This document shows, in pieces, positions 53,363-62,876 of a DNA stretch of 64,000 nucleotides. The stretch is from Planctomycetota bacterium. Its GTDB lineage: Bacteria; Planctomycetota; Planctomycetia; Pirellulales; Lacipirellulaceae. The position numbers and the translations under genes were made by a program. The stretch spans positions 248,001 through 312,000 of the forward strand of contig JAKOXH010000019.1 of NCBI GenBank assembly GCA_029781135.1. Direction: 5' to 3'. A model generated the notes under the pieces. That model was not told the DNA's origin and made no database searches. It saw nothing but the letters and a program-made list of their open reading frames with translations. Position 1 is the stretch's first letter; each line of letters begins with the position of its first letter.

Positions 53363-53746
53363 ATGGCCGAAAATGATCGAATTTTGGTTCGCCACGAGGA
53401 GCAGACGCCACGGGAGCGGAGTGCTTGTGGCTGGCGTGATCGGTTGATTAGCCGCGAGGATGTGGCGCTCGAGCCCGCCGCCTGGGTGCATGCAGTGGAT
53501 ATTGACGGTGCGAAGCCGCACTTTCACAAAGTGGCCACGGAGCTGTATTACGTGTTAGAAGGGCAGGGCAGCGTGACGCTCGACGGGGTGCCGCACGAAG
53601 TCCACAGAGGTTCGCTGGTGCACATACCACCCGGCGTGGTGCATAGCGCGATCGGGAGAATGCGCGTGCTGGTCGTCGGGATTCCGGATATTAGCGACGG
53701 GGACTATTTTGAAGTGGCGGCCGAAACGAGTTCACGCGAGCGTTGA
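53363..53746 (+). CDS. Small cupin-domain protein
   Basis: A 127-residue cytoplasmic single-domain cupin. The first metal-binding motif is [18 protein letters not shown] (H-x-H-x5-E) and the second is [16 protein letters not shown] (P-x-G-x2-H), so the metal site is complete. AGGAAGG lies just before the ATG. The substrate is unknown; members include isomerases and dioxygenases. It is divergent from the deacetylase gene, with about 130 bases of shared promoter space. Confidence 0.87.
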   Translation: MAENDRILVRHEEQTPRERSACGWRDRLISREDVALEPAAWVHAVDIDGAKPHFHKVATELYYVLEGQGSVTLDGVPHEVHRGSLVHIPPGVVHSAIGRMRVLVVGIPDISDGDYFEVAAETSSRER

Positions 53747-53800
53747 AGTGCTGAAGCCAACCCGTCTTGGCCTCTCCCTGGAAGGGAGGGGGTATGTCGG

Positions 53801-56299
53801 CTAGTGCTGAGTGACGAATTCATTCGTATTGAGGAGCGCCCAACAGACGTCTTCTAAGCCGGCACTCGGTTCTTTTTGCGCGGCCACGTGGGCCAGGGCG
53901 GCTTGCATTTCGGAGTCGGTTGCGACACGGCAAACGGCTGCACGATAGAGCTCATCAATAATATCTTTGGCCGGCCGGCCTTCTTTCAACTCGCGATGAA
54001 AGCGATTCTGCTTGTCCGCCAGTTTCTTTTGGATGACTTGCCCGTTCACTAATTCCAAGGCTTGGGCCAACGTCGTTGCCGTGCCGCGTTCGCACGCGCA
54101 GGCCGTCGCGCGGGCAGGGCGACCAAACGTATCGAGGAAGGCCACGTTGAAATCGGGACTTGGTAATTCAGTAGCATGCGTGTGTGGAGGCAAGCCAGGG
54201 AACGACTCGGCTACTTGAGTTACCGCACAAACGGCATCAAGCAGTTGCTCGGCAGTGAGCATGCGCGATTTAGCGTGGGAGCACAGCCGCGTATCTTCCT
54301 GGTTCAGTTTTGTTGGTTGGCTACTCAATTGATAGGTACGGCTATTGAGAATCGTACGCAAGATGGACTTCTGATCGAAACCACGCTGGGCGAAATCGGC
54401 GGCCAGCCGATCGAGTAGCGGCGGATTGGCGGGCGGATTCGATTGGCGAAAGTCATCGACGGGCTCAATAATTCCTTGCCCCATCACTTCGGCCCAGATG
54501 CGGTTCACCGCGACGCGCGAAAAGAAGGGGTTGGTGGGCGCCGTCAGCCAATCGACAAACGCGCGACGTCGATCGGGCAGCGTGGGGTTATCGATGGAGC
54601 CTTGGCCAGGAAGCCAGGGCTTCATCATTTCGCCGGTGCGCGGCTGATGGACTTCACCGTCGCGCGCGAGGTAGATGATATCCTCGTCGGCCCGCATTCC
54701 CGGTTTGCGGCTCACGCGCTGGAAGAAGGCCGTGATGCCGTAGAAGTTGTTCTGCGTCCAATTCTCATAGGGGTGATTGTGGCACTTGGCACACTGAATG
54801 CGCGAGCCCAAGAATATTTGCGCGGTTGTTTCAGCGGCCTCGATTGAGTCGGCACAGGCCCGGTAGTAGTTCGCGGCCGGATGGTCGAGCGTACTGCCTT
54901 GGGCATCCAGCAATTCTGCGGCGAACTGGTTGAAAGGCTTGTTGGTTTCAAATGCCTCCACCAGCCATTCATAGAATTTGTAGACGCCGGTTTCTCTGAG
55001 TCGGCCTTTTTGCAGCCGTAGGAGATCGCCCCATTTCAAAGCCCAAAATCGGGCGTGCTCCGGGCGATCCAGCAGATCGTCGATCAGGCGCTGTCGGCGG
55101 TCGGGCCGCCGGTCGGCAGCGAACGCCGCTTGTTCCTCGACGGTTGGCAAGATTCCGACGACATCCAAATAGACGCGGCGGATGAACTCGCTATCGGTGC
55201 ACAGCTCGGATGGCTCGTATTGCAGTTGCCGCAGCTTCTCGTAAACTAACTCGTCAACGTAGTTATTCGCGGGTGGATTCGGCCATTTAAAGCCTTCAAT
55301 GTCTTTCGCCAGCGTGAACTGGCACGAAACCAATTGGTCAAGGTAACGGGCCATAATGGCGACCTGGCCGCGGCGATGGCCGGTCAGCACGCCTGCGGGC
55401 GATACGGAGGCGGTCGTTTCATCCGAGGATGTAAATCGCGTGAGGCGCGTCACATCGCGTGCAGTGCCGTTATCGAAGCGGGCGATGGCGACGATTTGCT
55501 GATGCCAGTACGGATCTTTGAGAACGCGACCGGAAGCCGGCAGGAGTTCGAGTTGCACGCACTGGTGGCCTTCCGCGGCATCAATGGAGCATCCCTCGGC
55601 AATCCACATGCGCAGCACTTCGTAGGCGTAATCATCGGTGCGTAATTGCAGGCCGCCTTTGTGCGGCGCGACCATCGTTGGCTTGAGGAGCAACAGGCTG
55701 TTGTCGGGGTTGATCATGTCGACACGCCGGCCGCGCTCGCCGTGCGTGAGTGTCATGGAATCCATAGCATAGTCGAACGCCTGGAGCGACAGTTGAAAAC
55801 CGCCTTTGCCGGTGGGTGAGCCGTGGCACGCGCCGGAATTACAGCCTTGCCGAGTGAGAGCCGCGACGGTTTCGGTACGGAACGAAATCGGCGCGGACTT
55901 CTCGAAGCTATCGACGCTTACTGGAACCAAGACTTTGTGATTGGCAACTTGCACGGTGACGTCGCATTTACCGTTGCCGATAGGGACGATGGCTCCGTCT
56001 TTGTATGCTGCCACCGCTGGGTTGGAGGAAGAAACCGCTGCTTGGGACGTAACATCGACCGCCAGGCCATCCGCGAAGCGACCGGTTACGAGTGCGATGG
56101 CCCGATCGCGAGCGCGGTGAAATTCGATCTTCTGTGGTACAACTTCGATTCTCGCCAATTTCGCGACGTCAACCGCAGTGGTCCTCGGCACCTCGGTGGC
56201 ACGTAAGATGGCGGGATTGAAGCCAAGCGATAGGCCCAAGGCCAGGCCCGCCAAGAACGAAGAAAATCTCAGATCGAAGCCGGTGCAGTTCATGGCCAT
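53801..56299 (-). CDS. DUF1549/DUF1553 protein with Ig-like and c-type-heme-like motifs
   Basis: An 832-residue exported protein of the planctomycete PSD1/PSCyt group. Residues of about 50-130 and 255-330 resemble bacterial Ig-like domains (Big_2). A Cys-rich motif CNSGACHG at residues 153-160 and a true CxxCH motif (CAKCHNHPYENW) near residue 500 suggest heme attachment, although the first has a wider spacing. DUF1549 (about 345-550) and DUF1553 (about 570-800) follow. It is the last of three minus-strand genes, 22 bases after the pre-peptidase-domain gene. Its function is not established; these proteins are thought to belong to surface redox or polysaccharide systems. Confidence 0.88.
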   Translation of the reverse strand: MAMNCTGFDLRFSSFLAGLALGLSLGFNPAILRATEVPRTTAVDVAKLARIEVVPQKIEFHRARDRAIALVTGRFADGLAVDVTSQAAVSSSNPAVAAYKDGAIVPIGNGKCDVTVQVANHKVLVPVSVDSFEKSAPISFRTETVAALTRQGCNSGACHGSPTGKGGFQLSLQAFDYAMDSMTLTHGERGRRVDMINPDNSLLLLKPTMVAPHKGGLQLRTDDYAYEVLRMWIAEGCSIDAAEGHQCVQLELLPASGRVLKDPYWHQQIVAIARFDNGTARDVTRLTRFTSSDETTASVSPAGVLTGHRRGQVAIMARYLDQLVSCQFTLAKDIEGFKWPNPPANNYVDELVYEKLRQLQYEPSELCTDSEFIRRVYLDVVGILPTVEEQAAFAADRRPDRRQRLIDDLLDRPEHARFWALKWGDLLRLQKGRLRETGVYKFYEWLVEAFETNKPFNQFAAELLDAQGSTLDHPAANYYRACADSIEAAETTAQIFLGSRIQCAKCHNHPYENWTQNNFYGITAFFQRVSRKPGMRADEDIIYLARDGEVHQPRTGEMMKPWLPGQGSIDNPTLPDRRRAFVDWLTAPTNPFFSRVAVNRIWAEVMGQGIIEPVDDFRQSNPPANPPLLDRLAADFAQRGFDQKSILRTILNSRTYQLSSQPTKLNQEDTRLCSHAKSRMLTAEQLLDAVCAVTQVAESFPGLPPHTHATELPSPDFNVAFLDTFGRPARATACACERGTATTLAQALELVNGQVIQKKLADKQNRFHRELKEGRPAKDIIDELYRAAVCRVATDSEMQAALAHVAAQKEPSAGLEDVCWALLNTNEFVTQH

Positions 56300-56321
56300 T
56301 GCGATCGCTGAGTTACAGGGT

Positions 56322-58625
56322 TTATTTAGCGGGGGCGGGCAGGATCTCGATGGATGCAGGCTTGCTTGTGACCGTGATATTCTGCCCTTTCACGGTCGTT
56401 GTGGCAACCACGGCAAGATTGCGATACTTGCCGGGAGCGGCCTTCGCATCTGCCGTAAGTAGGATTTTTGTTTGGGCCGCGTCGGCCGGAATACTCACGA
56501 AGATGGGTACCGAGAGTCCTGCCGGGCCATCGCTCACCTGCATTCGAACTGGCTGCCGTTCATCACCGAATCGCTGCAATAGGATGTTGGCCGACTGCTG
56601 CCCGCCCGCGGCAATTGGCCCCGCCATCGCCACCGAAACAACCAACGGCTTCGTCACCCCCAGCTTCACATTCTCTAGGACGACTCTCTTGGTTTGATCC
56701 TGGAAGACGCCCGTGCCGGCGATGCGAATCGGGAATTCGCCTTCCGGCAGATTTGCCGGGCCGGTGAGCGAGACACGCATGGCTTTCAAGCCATCGCCCA
56801 CGGGTTCCACCTTGGCCGCGATTTCCTTCGGCAAGCCTTCCACGGCAATCGACACGGGATCTTTGAAAGCTCTGTTGATGCGATTGATATTGATATCAAA
56901 CGACGACGCGCCGACAAGTTGGGGAAAATACGCTTCATTCCCCGGAACAGCCAAGTCGAAGAATGCGGGAAATGGTGGGCCGACACCGATCGCAATCGTA
57001 TCGACGAACGGGGCCGGCAGGATTTCGGTGCTGGGAAAGAGGGTGCGCAACGTTTCCCGTTGATTCAACGGGACCGTGACCACCTGATCGCCAATTTTCG
57101 CTTTGCCGACGATCTTGGCGAACCGAATTTCGCTGGCCGGAATATTCGCAGGCAACGTGATCTTGGGATAGGCTTCGCTACCATCGAGCATGTTGCCTGA
57201 GACAACCGCACCATCGCCAAGTCCTTCCACGGCGAGTTCGATTGGGCCCGAATATGTTGGCCGTTGAGCCAGCACTTTCACGGTGAAAGTTCCGCCTTGG
57301 GGTGCATTGTATTGAAGCTGATCGGTATTCAACCGAAAGCCGGCAAACATGTCGTCGAGGTCGATGCGGTAGGCATGATCGTGAGAGTTAGGGCCGGCAA
57401 TTAGTAAGTCATCGACCTGGATAATGTATTCGCCATCTTGGGGGATATCGGCGGTAAGAACCGTTTGCCGATCTTGGCGCGCTTCAGCAATTTTTCTGCC
57501 ATCGGCCTTAAGTAGTGCGAGGTACACTTCGCACGCCGAGCCAAGCTCGCGAGTTCTCGCCAGGCCGTATACTCGCTGTCCTTTTCTCGCTTTGATGCGA
57601 AAGAAGTCGCGGTCGCCTTGCTTGTTGAGGTTCCCGTTGATGACGCCAGGAAACGGAGCTGGCGTCGCCTCGGCCAAACTGTTGTTCGGCTCGCGTTCGC
57701 TTGCTTCGTCTTTGATACCGACCTCAACGGGAAACCAACCGGCGCCACGGTTGTTTGGCGAGGGAATGCCGACATAAGTAAGCTGTCGCATACCACGTGC
57801 ATCGGGCAGAGCGATTGGCGTCTTGGTCTGTGGATCGATTCCATCGCCAACCGCCCCAAACGATACGATCTCACCACTTCGCCCACCGAGAGGATAAGCG
57901 GCTGCCACGAGCGGAAAGGAACCGATGCGGAGCCGGTAGCGGTAATCGCCGCCGCCAAGATGTCGAACGTCGGTGAGTGCTAAGAGGTAATCACCGGCCG
58001 CATCGAACGTGTGGGCGAATCGCGTATCGCCGCCGACGCCCTCGGCGTCATCGAATCGCTGAATCTCCTTGCCATCGGCTTTGAAGACGCGAACGACTGG
58101 ATCCAGCCGGGCACCGATGCGTTGCGACACCACTTCAAACGACAATCGCTCACCAGCGTTGGCACGAAAGCGATAGAAGTCGTCTTGAACGGCATCGCAT
58201 TGGCCGTCGACGGCAGTCGGCGGTTGCAGCAACTGGGCCTGCACTATGGTGTGGTTATCGGGTGCTTCGGCGACAGTGGGCAGGTCGTCGAGCACGACGA
58301 AGATCGGGTTCGATACGCCCTCGGTTGAGATCAGCCGCAGTGCACCGATGCCAACTTGTTCACCGCGCGGAACCGTGATACGGCAGACGAGCTTTTCACC
58401 TTTCTTGGCGGCATCATCGGCCAAGGGGATGAACTCGGCCTTGGCTGCAAAGGTAGTCCACAGTCTTAACGGGGAGAGGAGTTGTCCGCCCAGTAGTGTT
58501 ATTTCAGTTGTCTTGCCGGGAGCCAATGCGAATGGCGTCGAGTGCGATATCTGTGGTGCGGCGAATGCGCGAAGCGTCACAAAGAAGAACACGACAACTG
58601 CGAACAAGACGGTGCGGAACCTCAT
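56322..58625 (-). CDS. Pre-peptidase C-terminal (PPC) domain protein (exported)
   Basis: A 767-residue protein with a signal peptide ending Arg-Ala-Phe-Ala. It consists of repeated beta-sandwich PPC-type domains: ADGKEIQRFDDAEGVGGDTR with AGDYLLALTDV, and QGDRDFFRIKARKGQRVYGL with DGEYIIQVDD. Residues of about 430-767 add three or more further beta domains (GPIELAVEGLGDG, DPVSIAVEGLPKEI). There is no peptidase domain. It sits between the DUF1501 and DUF1553 genes, as is usual in planctomycetes, and may be a partner or scaffold of the locus. Confidence 0.85.
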   Translation of the reverse strand: MRFRTVLFAVVVFFFVTLRAFAAPQISHSTPFALAPGKTTEITLLGGQLLSPLRLWTTFAAKAEFIPLADDAAKKGEKLVCRITVPRGEQVGIGALRLISTEGVSNPIFVVLDDLPTVAEAPDNHTIVQAQLLQPPTAVDGQCDAVQDDFYRFRANAGERLSFEVVSQRIGARLDPVVRVFKADGKEIQRFDDAEGVGGDTRFAHTFDAAGDYLLALTDVRHLGGGDYRYRLRIGSFPLVAAAYPLGGRSGEIVSFGAVGDGIDPQTKTPIALPDARGMRQLTYVGIPSPNNRGAGWFPVEVGIKDEASEREPNNSLAEATPAPFPGVINGNLNKQGDRDFFRIKARKGQRVYGLARTRELGSACEVYLALLKADGRKIAEARQDRQTVLTADIPQDGEYIIQVDDLLIAGPNSHDHAYRIDLDDMFAGFRLNTDQLQYNAPQGGTFTVKVLAQRPTYSGPIELAVEGLGDGAVVSGNMLDGSEAYPKITLPANIPASEIRFAKIVGKAKIGDQVVTVPLNQRETLRTLFPSTEILPAPFVDTIAIGVGPPFPAFFDLAVPGNEAYFPQLVGASSFDININRINRAFKDPVSIAVEGLPKEIAAKVEPVGDGLKAMRVSLTGPANLPEGEFPIRIAGTGVFQDQTKRVVLENVKLGVTKPLVVSVAMAGPIAAGGQQSANILLQRFGDERQPVRMQVSDGPAGLSVPIFVSIPADAAQTKILLTADAKAAPGKYRNLAVVATTTVKGQNITVTSKPASIEILPAPAK

Positions 58626-58731
58626 AACTCCATATCATATTCATGGGTTTGGCATCGTGCTCGATGATCGCACGGCCTTCTTGGCAACGCAAATTTCTCG
58701 CGCCGGGCAAGATGCCCGCCAAGCGTTCCGG

Positions 58732-60108
58732 TTAACCAACCAATTCTGGGATTGGGTTCGTTTCAGCCAACACAGGCCGTTGAATCCGGCCTTCGGCATC
58801 CGGAATCGCCTGGTGTGGGTCGATTCCCAGGTTGTGAAGTAGCGTGGCGTGGATCTCGCCGAACTTCACGGGGCGGTCGATCACTTCGCCGGCCTGCTTA
58901 TCGGTGGCGCCGATGACTTGGCCCGTCCGCATGCCGCCACCGGCCAGAAGTGCTGAATTGACGCGCGGCCAGTGGTCGCGGCCCGCGTCTTTATTGATGG
59001 TTGGCGTTCGGCCGAATTCGCCCCACACGACCACCGATACATCTTGTGCCAAACCGCGGTCATACAGGTCTTGGACCAGAGCAGAAACCGCCTTGTCCAG
59101 CAGCGGAAACTCGGTGCGACCTTGGGCAAAGTTCGCGCCGTGCCAATCCCAGCGGCTAAAATTCAGCGAAACAACGCGAGCGCCAGCTTCGACCAGCCGA
59201 CGAGCGACCAGGAAGTTCTCGGTCACGCGGGGTGCCGAGTCGGCATTGTACTCGGGCACGCCCTTTCCGTATCGCTCGACGATTTTCGGATCTTCCTTCG
59301 AGATATCCAGCGCATCGACTAGCCGCGAAGAAGCCAAGATGTTCCACGCTTGTTCGACGAACTGATCGCGGGTTTTCGTGAGTGGCGAGGAATCCATCGC
59401 GCTGCGATGTTCATCGAGCTTCCGCAGCAAGCCAAGACGGCCCTTCAGCCGATCGAGCGTGACATCATGCAACACCAACTGCCCCGGATCGGGAGCGAGA
59501 TCCTTCGTGGTCTTCGCGGCAAAACCAGGATCATACTTATCGACCAAGCCATAGGCGGCATGGGAAGCACCCAGGAAGCCGCCGACGCCCGGGCTACCCC
59601 AAGGCGCGTGGCTCGTGCGGTAGAACAGCGAGAGGTTGGGAGGCACATCGGGGCACGCCGGACCTTGGATGCGCGACACCCAAGCTCCCAACGAGGGTGC
59701 GTTCGGCAGCAGTCCGGGTGACATGCATTGGTCGGCGAAGTGCGGACCACGCGAATCGACGATACTGCGAATGACGGCGAACTTATCCATCATCGCGGCG
59801 ATTTTGGGAAACAACTCGCAAACCTGAATACCGGGCACTTTGGTGCTGATCGGCTTGAACTCGCCGCGGATTTCCGCCGGGGCCTCGGGCTTCATGTCCC
59901 ACATATCCTGGTGGGGCGGACCGCCCGGTAAAAAAATGTTGATGAGCGCCTTGTGACTCGATCGAACGCCTTGCTTTGCCTCGGCACGCAGCAGCGACGG
60001 CAGGCTCAGGCCGCCGGCGAGCGAGCCGCCAATGATGAGGAAATCGCGCCGCGAGACTCCATCGCAGAACCGCGAACGCCTTGCGGCCCGATTGAGCAGG
60101 GTTAGCAT
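58732..60108 (-). CDS. DUF1501 protein with Tat signal
   Basis: A 458-residue protein starting at ATG 60108 (GGGAG about 11 bases upstream); the frame is open upstream to 60525 without coding features. The N-terminus contains a twin-arginine signal (VSRRDFLIIGGSLAGG). DUF1501 belongs to the alkaline phosphatase/sulfatase superfamily by fold: LINIFLPGGPPHQDMWDMKP holds likely metal-binding residues, and SRWDWHGANF and VVVWGEFGRTP follow. The reaction is unknown. It is the first gene of the DUF1501/PPC/DUF1553 group. Confidence 0.9.
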   Translation of the reverse strand: MLTLLNRAARRSRFCDGVSRRDFLIIGGSLAGGLSLPSLLRAEAKQGVRSSHKALINIFLPGGPPHQDMWDMKPEAPAEIRGEFKPISTKVPGIQVCELFPKIAAMMDKFAVIRSIVDSRGPHFADQCMSPGLLPNAPSLGAWVSRIQGPACPDVPPNLSLFYRTSHAPWGSPGVGGFLGASHAAYGLVDKYDPGFAAKTTKDLAPDPGQLVLHDVTLDRLKGRLGLLRKLDEHRSAMDSSPLTKTRDQFVEQAWNILASSRLVDALDISKEDPKIVERYGKGVPEYNADSAPRVTENFLVARRLVEAGARVVSLNFSRWDWHGANFAQGRTEFPLLDKAVSALVQDLYDRGLAQDVSVVVWGEFGRTPTINKDAGRDHWPRVNSALLAGGGMRTGQVIGATDKQAGEVIDRPVKFGEIHATLLHNLGIDPHQAIPDAEGRIQRPVLAETNPIPELVG

Positions 60109-60186
60109 GGAAAGGACACTCCCATTTTGGCGAACGCCAGCTATTATAATAGGTCTGAGCGTAAAGCCAACCAGGAAAACGACATC

Positions 60187-61569
60187 GTGCGACGGCAAAC
60201 TTACTACCTCGGCCCGTTTTGCCTGCTCGCCGCTTCGCTCGTGGTGCGCGTTGCCTGGGCGGATGACCTCTCGGCCAAGCCTGTGAGCTTTGTCCGGGAA
60301 GTCGCCCCGATTCTCGTGGTCGAGTGCCAAGCCTGTCACGGCCCGAAGACGGCCGAGAGCAAGTATCGACTGGACTCGTTCGAAGCACTGATGACGCCCG
60401 GCGACTTTGGTTCGGCTCCCATTACGGCCGGCAGTTTGGATGAGAGTGAGCTGTATCAATTGATCACGGACGAGGATCCTCACTCCCGCATGCCAAATAA
60501 CGGCAGACGGTTGACAGAGGCCCAAATCAAACTCGTGGCGAGCTGGATTTTACAGGGGGCAAGATTTGACGGCTCAAATCCAGCGACGCCATTGCGCGAA
60601 CAGGTACCGCGTGAACTTCCCCATCCGGCAGCCCCCGAAACTTACATCGCCAGTTTGCCGATTACCGCGGTTGCATTCACGCCGGATGGCAAACAGTTGC
60701 TGGCCAGCGGATATCACGAACTGTTGCAGTTTGATGCGGCCACAGGCTCACGCGTCGCCCGCATCGGAAACATCGCTGAGCGGACGTTTGGGATTGCGTT
60801 TTCGCCCGAGGGAAAGTCGTTGGCTACCGCCGGTGGGTCGCCGGGAACCAGCGGCGAAGTACGACTCATTCCCTGGCGCGACGACAAGCCAGGTTTGCCA
60901 GCGAAGGTCTTGGCCACTCAAGACGATGTCTTTTACAAAGTCACGTTCCGGCCAGATGGTAAACAACTAGCGGCCTCCGGGGCCGACGGCACGCTACGGT
61001 TATTCGATGCTGCAACTGGCGCCGAGCAGCTCAAAGTCGCCGGACACTCGAACTGGGTTGTGGATGTAGGTTATAGCCCAGATGGCAAACTAATCGCCAC
61101 GGCCAGCCGCGATGGAACCTCAAAGCTCTTTGAGGTGGAAACCGGTAAGCTATTGGCTACGCATGCAGAACATAATGCGCCGGTCAATGCGGTGGTTTTT
61201 GCGCCCGACGGTAAGTCGATCGTCAGTGCGGGGGCCAACAAAGTCCATGTGTGGAATGCACTGGACGGCAAACTCATTGGCGAAGTGGCGGGTTTCGAAA
61301 AAGATGTTTACGCCTTGGCGATAGCCGGCGACAGCGTCGTTGGCGCTGCCGCCGACCAGACCGTGCGGCAATTCAAGTTGGCCGATCGTCGCCTTGCGCG
61401 TACCCTTTCACCGAATCCAGCGTGGGCCGTATCCTTGGCGGTTCACGCCGCAACGCACCGCGTGCTGACCGGTTGTTACGATGGCTCGGCCGTCGTGTGG
61501 GACTACGAACAGGGCTCGATTGTTAAGCAGTTCATGGCGCTTCCGCTTGCGGCCAGGGGCACCAAATAG
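60187..61569 (+). CDS. c-type cytochrome (PSCyt1) with WD40 repeats
   Basis: A 460-residue exported protein. A GTG start at 60187 with AGGA 10 bases upstream gives a signal peptide ending Arg-Val-Ala-Trp-Ala; the open frame begins at TTG 60127. The planctomycete cytochrome domain (residues of about 30-125) has one heme site, CQACHGPK, and HSRMPNNG may supply the Met ligand. At least five WD40-type blades follow (ITAVAFTPDGKQLLASG, GIAFSPEGKSLATAGG, KVTFRPDGKQLAASGADGTL, VGYSPDGKLIATASRDGT, VVFAPDGKSIVSAGANK). It is divergent from the DUF1501 operon across 78 bases and probably works with it. Confidence 0.9.
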   Translation: MRRQTYYLGPFCLLAASLVVRVAWADDLSAKPVSFVREVAPILVVECQACHGPKTAESKYRLDSFEALMTPGDFGSAPITAGSLDESELYQLITDEDPHSRMPNNGRRLTEAQIKLVASWILQGARFDGSNPATPLREQVPRELPHPAAPETYIASLPITAVAFTPDGKQLLASGYHELLQFDAATGSRVARIGNIAERTFGIAFSPEGKSLATAGGSPGTSGEVRLIPWRDDKPGLPAKVLATQDDVFYKVTFRPDGKQLAASGADGTLRLFDAATGAEQLKVAGHSNWVVDVGYSPDGKLIATASRDGTSKLFEVETGKLLATHAEHNAPVNAVVFAPDGKSIVSAGANKVHVWNALDGKLIGEVAGFEKDVYALAIAGDSVVGAAADQTVRQFKLADRRLARTLSPNPAWAVSLAVHAATHRVLTGCYDGSAVVWDYEQGSIVKQFMALPLAARGTK

Positions 61570-61600
61570 ACGTTATACATCGCGCTGTTACCACGGAATC

Positions 61601-61671
61601 GTTTAACCTGGAGCCAACGGCGACAGAAGCATTTTACGCACAGCCCCGTCGCCGCTGGCTTGCGGTTAAAC
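61601..61671. repeat. Dispersed hairpin repeat, copy C
   Basis: Arms 61601-61624 and 61648-61671 (24 bases, four mismatches) around a 23-base loop. The loop is the reverse complement of those in copies A and B. It lies 32 bases after the stop of the cytochrome/WD40 gene. The downstream flank (AAAACGTCTCAACC) matches that of copy A (AAAACGTATCAGCC). Confidence 0.75.
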
Positions 61672-61755
61672 GAAAACGTCTCAACCTTGATCGCGAGAGG
61701 TATGCCGAGGTCGTTGACGTTGTCGTAAACGGGAGTCGATTTCTGGGAGTCACGG

Positions 61756-62733
61756 ATGAAAGCCGTACAAGTTGTTGCCCGCGGGAAAGCGAAGTTCGTC
61801 GAGGTGCCCGTGCCCACGTTGCGGCCAGGGCACGCGCTGGTCCGTGCCAAGTTCTTGTCGCTCTGCGGCAGCGATATTCGGATGCTGCACTTCGCGCCTG
61901 AGCAAGATTATCCGTTTCCGCCGGGCACAACGGGCCATGAAATGGTTGGCGTTGTCGAGGCCATCGACGCCCCCGGAACCAGCATCCAAGCCGGCGACCT
62001 GGTCCTGGCCCTGGCGCCGAATCACATTGCGATGGCCGAGTATTATCTGGCCCCCATCGAGTACGTGCTGCCGTTGCCCCGCGGAATGCCCAGCGAGCAG
62101 CTGCTTCAGGCCCAGCAATTAGGCACCGTGATTTTCGCCTGCCAGCGCCTGCCCGAGATGGCGGGCCGATCGGTCGCCATTATTGGTCAAGGTTCGGCCG
62201 GCCTCTACTTCAATTATCAACTGCGGCACCTCGGCGCTTACCCGGTCATTGCGATCGACCTCGAAGAGCGTCGGCTGCGGCTTTCCGAGGATTTTGGCGC
62301 CACGCACACGATTCAAAATGCTCGTCACGCGGGCAACGATTTGGGTGCCACGCTCCGCGAAATTTGCGGCGGCGATTTGCCCGAGGTCGTCGTCGAAGCG
62401 GCCGGGGAAGTCGATACCATCAACCTCGCGATCGAACTCGTGCGGCTGAACGGCGACATCCTGTATTTCGGCTATCCGCGCGGGCAAGTCATTCCGTTCA
62501 ACTTCGAACTCCTGTTTCACAAGTGCTGCCACGCACACACGATCGTCGGGGCGACCGTCGAGCCCAATCAGCAGTCATCGCGCATCGCGATTGATTTGGT
62601 CGCCAGTGGAAAAATCGATGTAAGCCGTTTGATCACCCATCGCGTTCCATTTGCGAACGTAATCGAGGCCTACGAGCAGCATCGCAGTCGGGGCGATGAG
62701 TGCGTCAAGATTCTTGTGGAGATGCCGGAATGA
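61756..62733 (+). CDS. Zinc-type alcohol/polyol dehydrogenase
   Basis: A 325-residue cytoplasmic medium-chain dehydrogenase. GGGAG stands 6 bases before the ATG. Catalytic zinc ligands are expected at Cys37 (SLCGSDIRML) and in GTTGHEMVGVVEA. The nucleotide-binding loop is VAIIGQGSAGLYF. The four-Cys structural zinc loop of horse-liver-type enzymes is missing, and the protein is about 20 residues shorter than typical. Sugar alcohols or threonine are possible substrates; none can be chosen. Confidence 0.88.
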   Translation: MKAVQVVARGKAKFVEVPVPTLRPGHALVRAKFLSLCGSDIRMLHFAPEQDYPFPPGTTGHEMVGVVEAIDAPGTSIQAGDLVLALAPNHIAMAEYYLAPIEYVLPLPRGMPSEQLLQAQQLGTVIFACQRLPEMAGRSVAIIGQGSAGLYFNYQLRHLGAYPVIAIDLEERRLRLSEDFGATHTIQNARHAGNDLGATLREICGGDLPEVVVEAAGEVDTINLAIELVRLNGDILYFGYPRGQVIPFNFELLFHKCCHAHTIVGATVEPNQQSSRIAIDLVASGKIDVSRLITHRVPFANVIEAYEQHRSRGDECVKILVEMPE

Positions 62734-62811
62734 CTCCGGCGGCGTCGCGCGAGTCTTCCGACGAATTCCGTATGGAGCTGTACGGGGAAGATCGGGTGCG
62801 CTCGATCCAAC

Positions 62812-62847
62812 AAAAAAAATCGGCGTGCCGCCAAGCGGCACGCCGAT
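62812..62847 (-). terminator. Intrinsic terminator of the PEP-CTERM gene
   Basis: A 13-bp perfect stem (62819-62831 and 62835-62847; ATCGGCGTGCCGC and complement) with a three-base loop. On the minus strand eight T residues follow (62819-62812). The element lies 30 bases beyond the stop of the gene ending at 62877. Confidence 0.9.
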
Positions 62848-62876
62848 TTCGCATTACTAAAACTCAACACATCAAG

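Noticed and set aside
51473..53527. The long 684-codon form of the polysaccharide deacetylase
   Set aside because: It would overlap the divergent cupin gene with a good ribosome-binding site, and the extra sequence is not a signal peptide.
58732..60525. The long 597-codon form of the DUF1501 gene
   Set aside because: The extra 139 codons overlap the divergent cytochrome gene and precede the Tat signal, so the start at 60108 is preferred.
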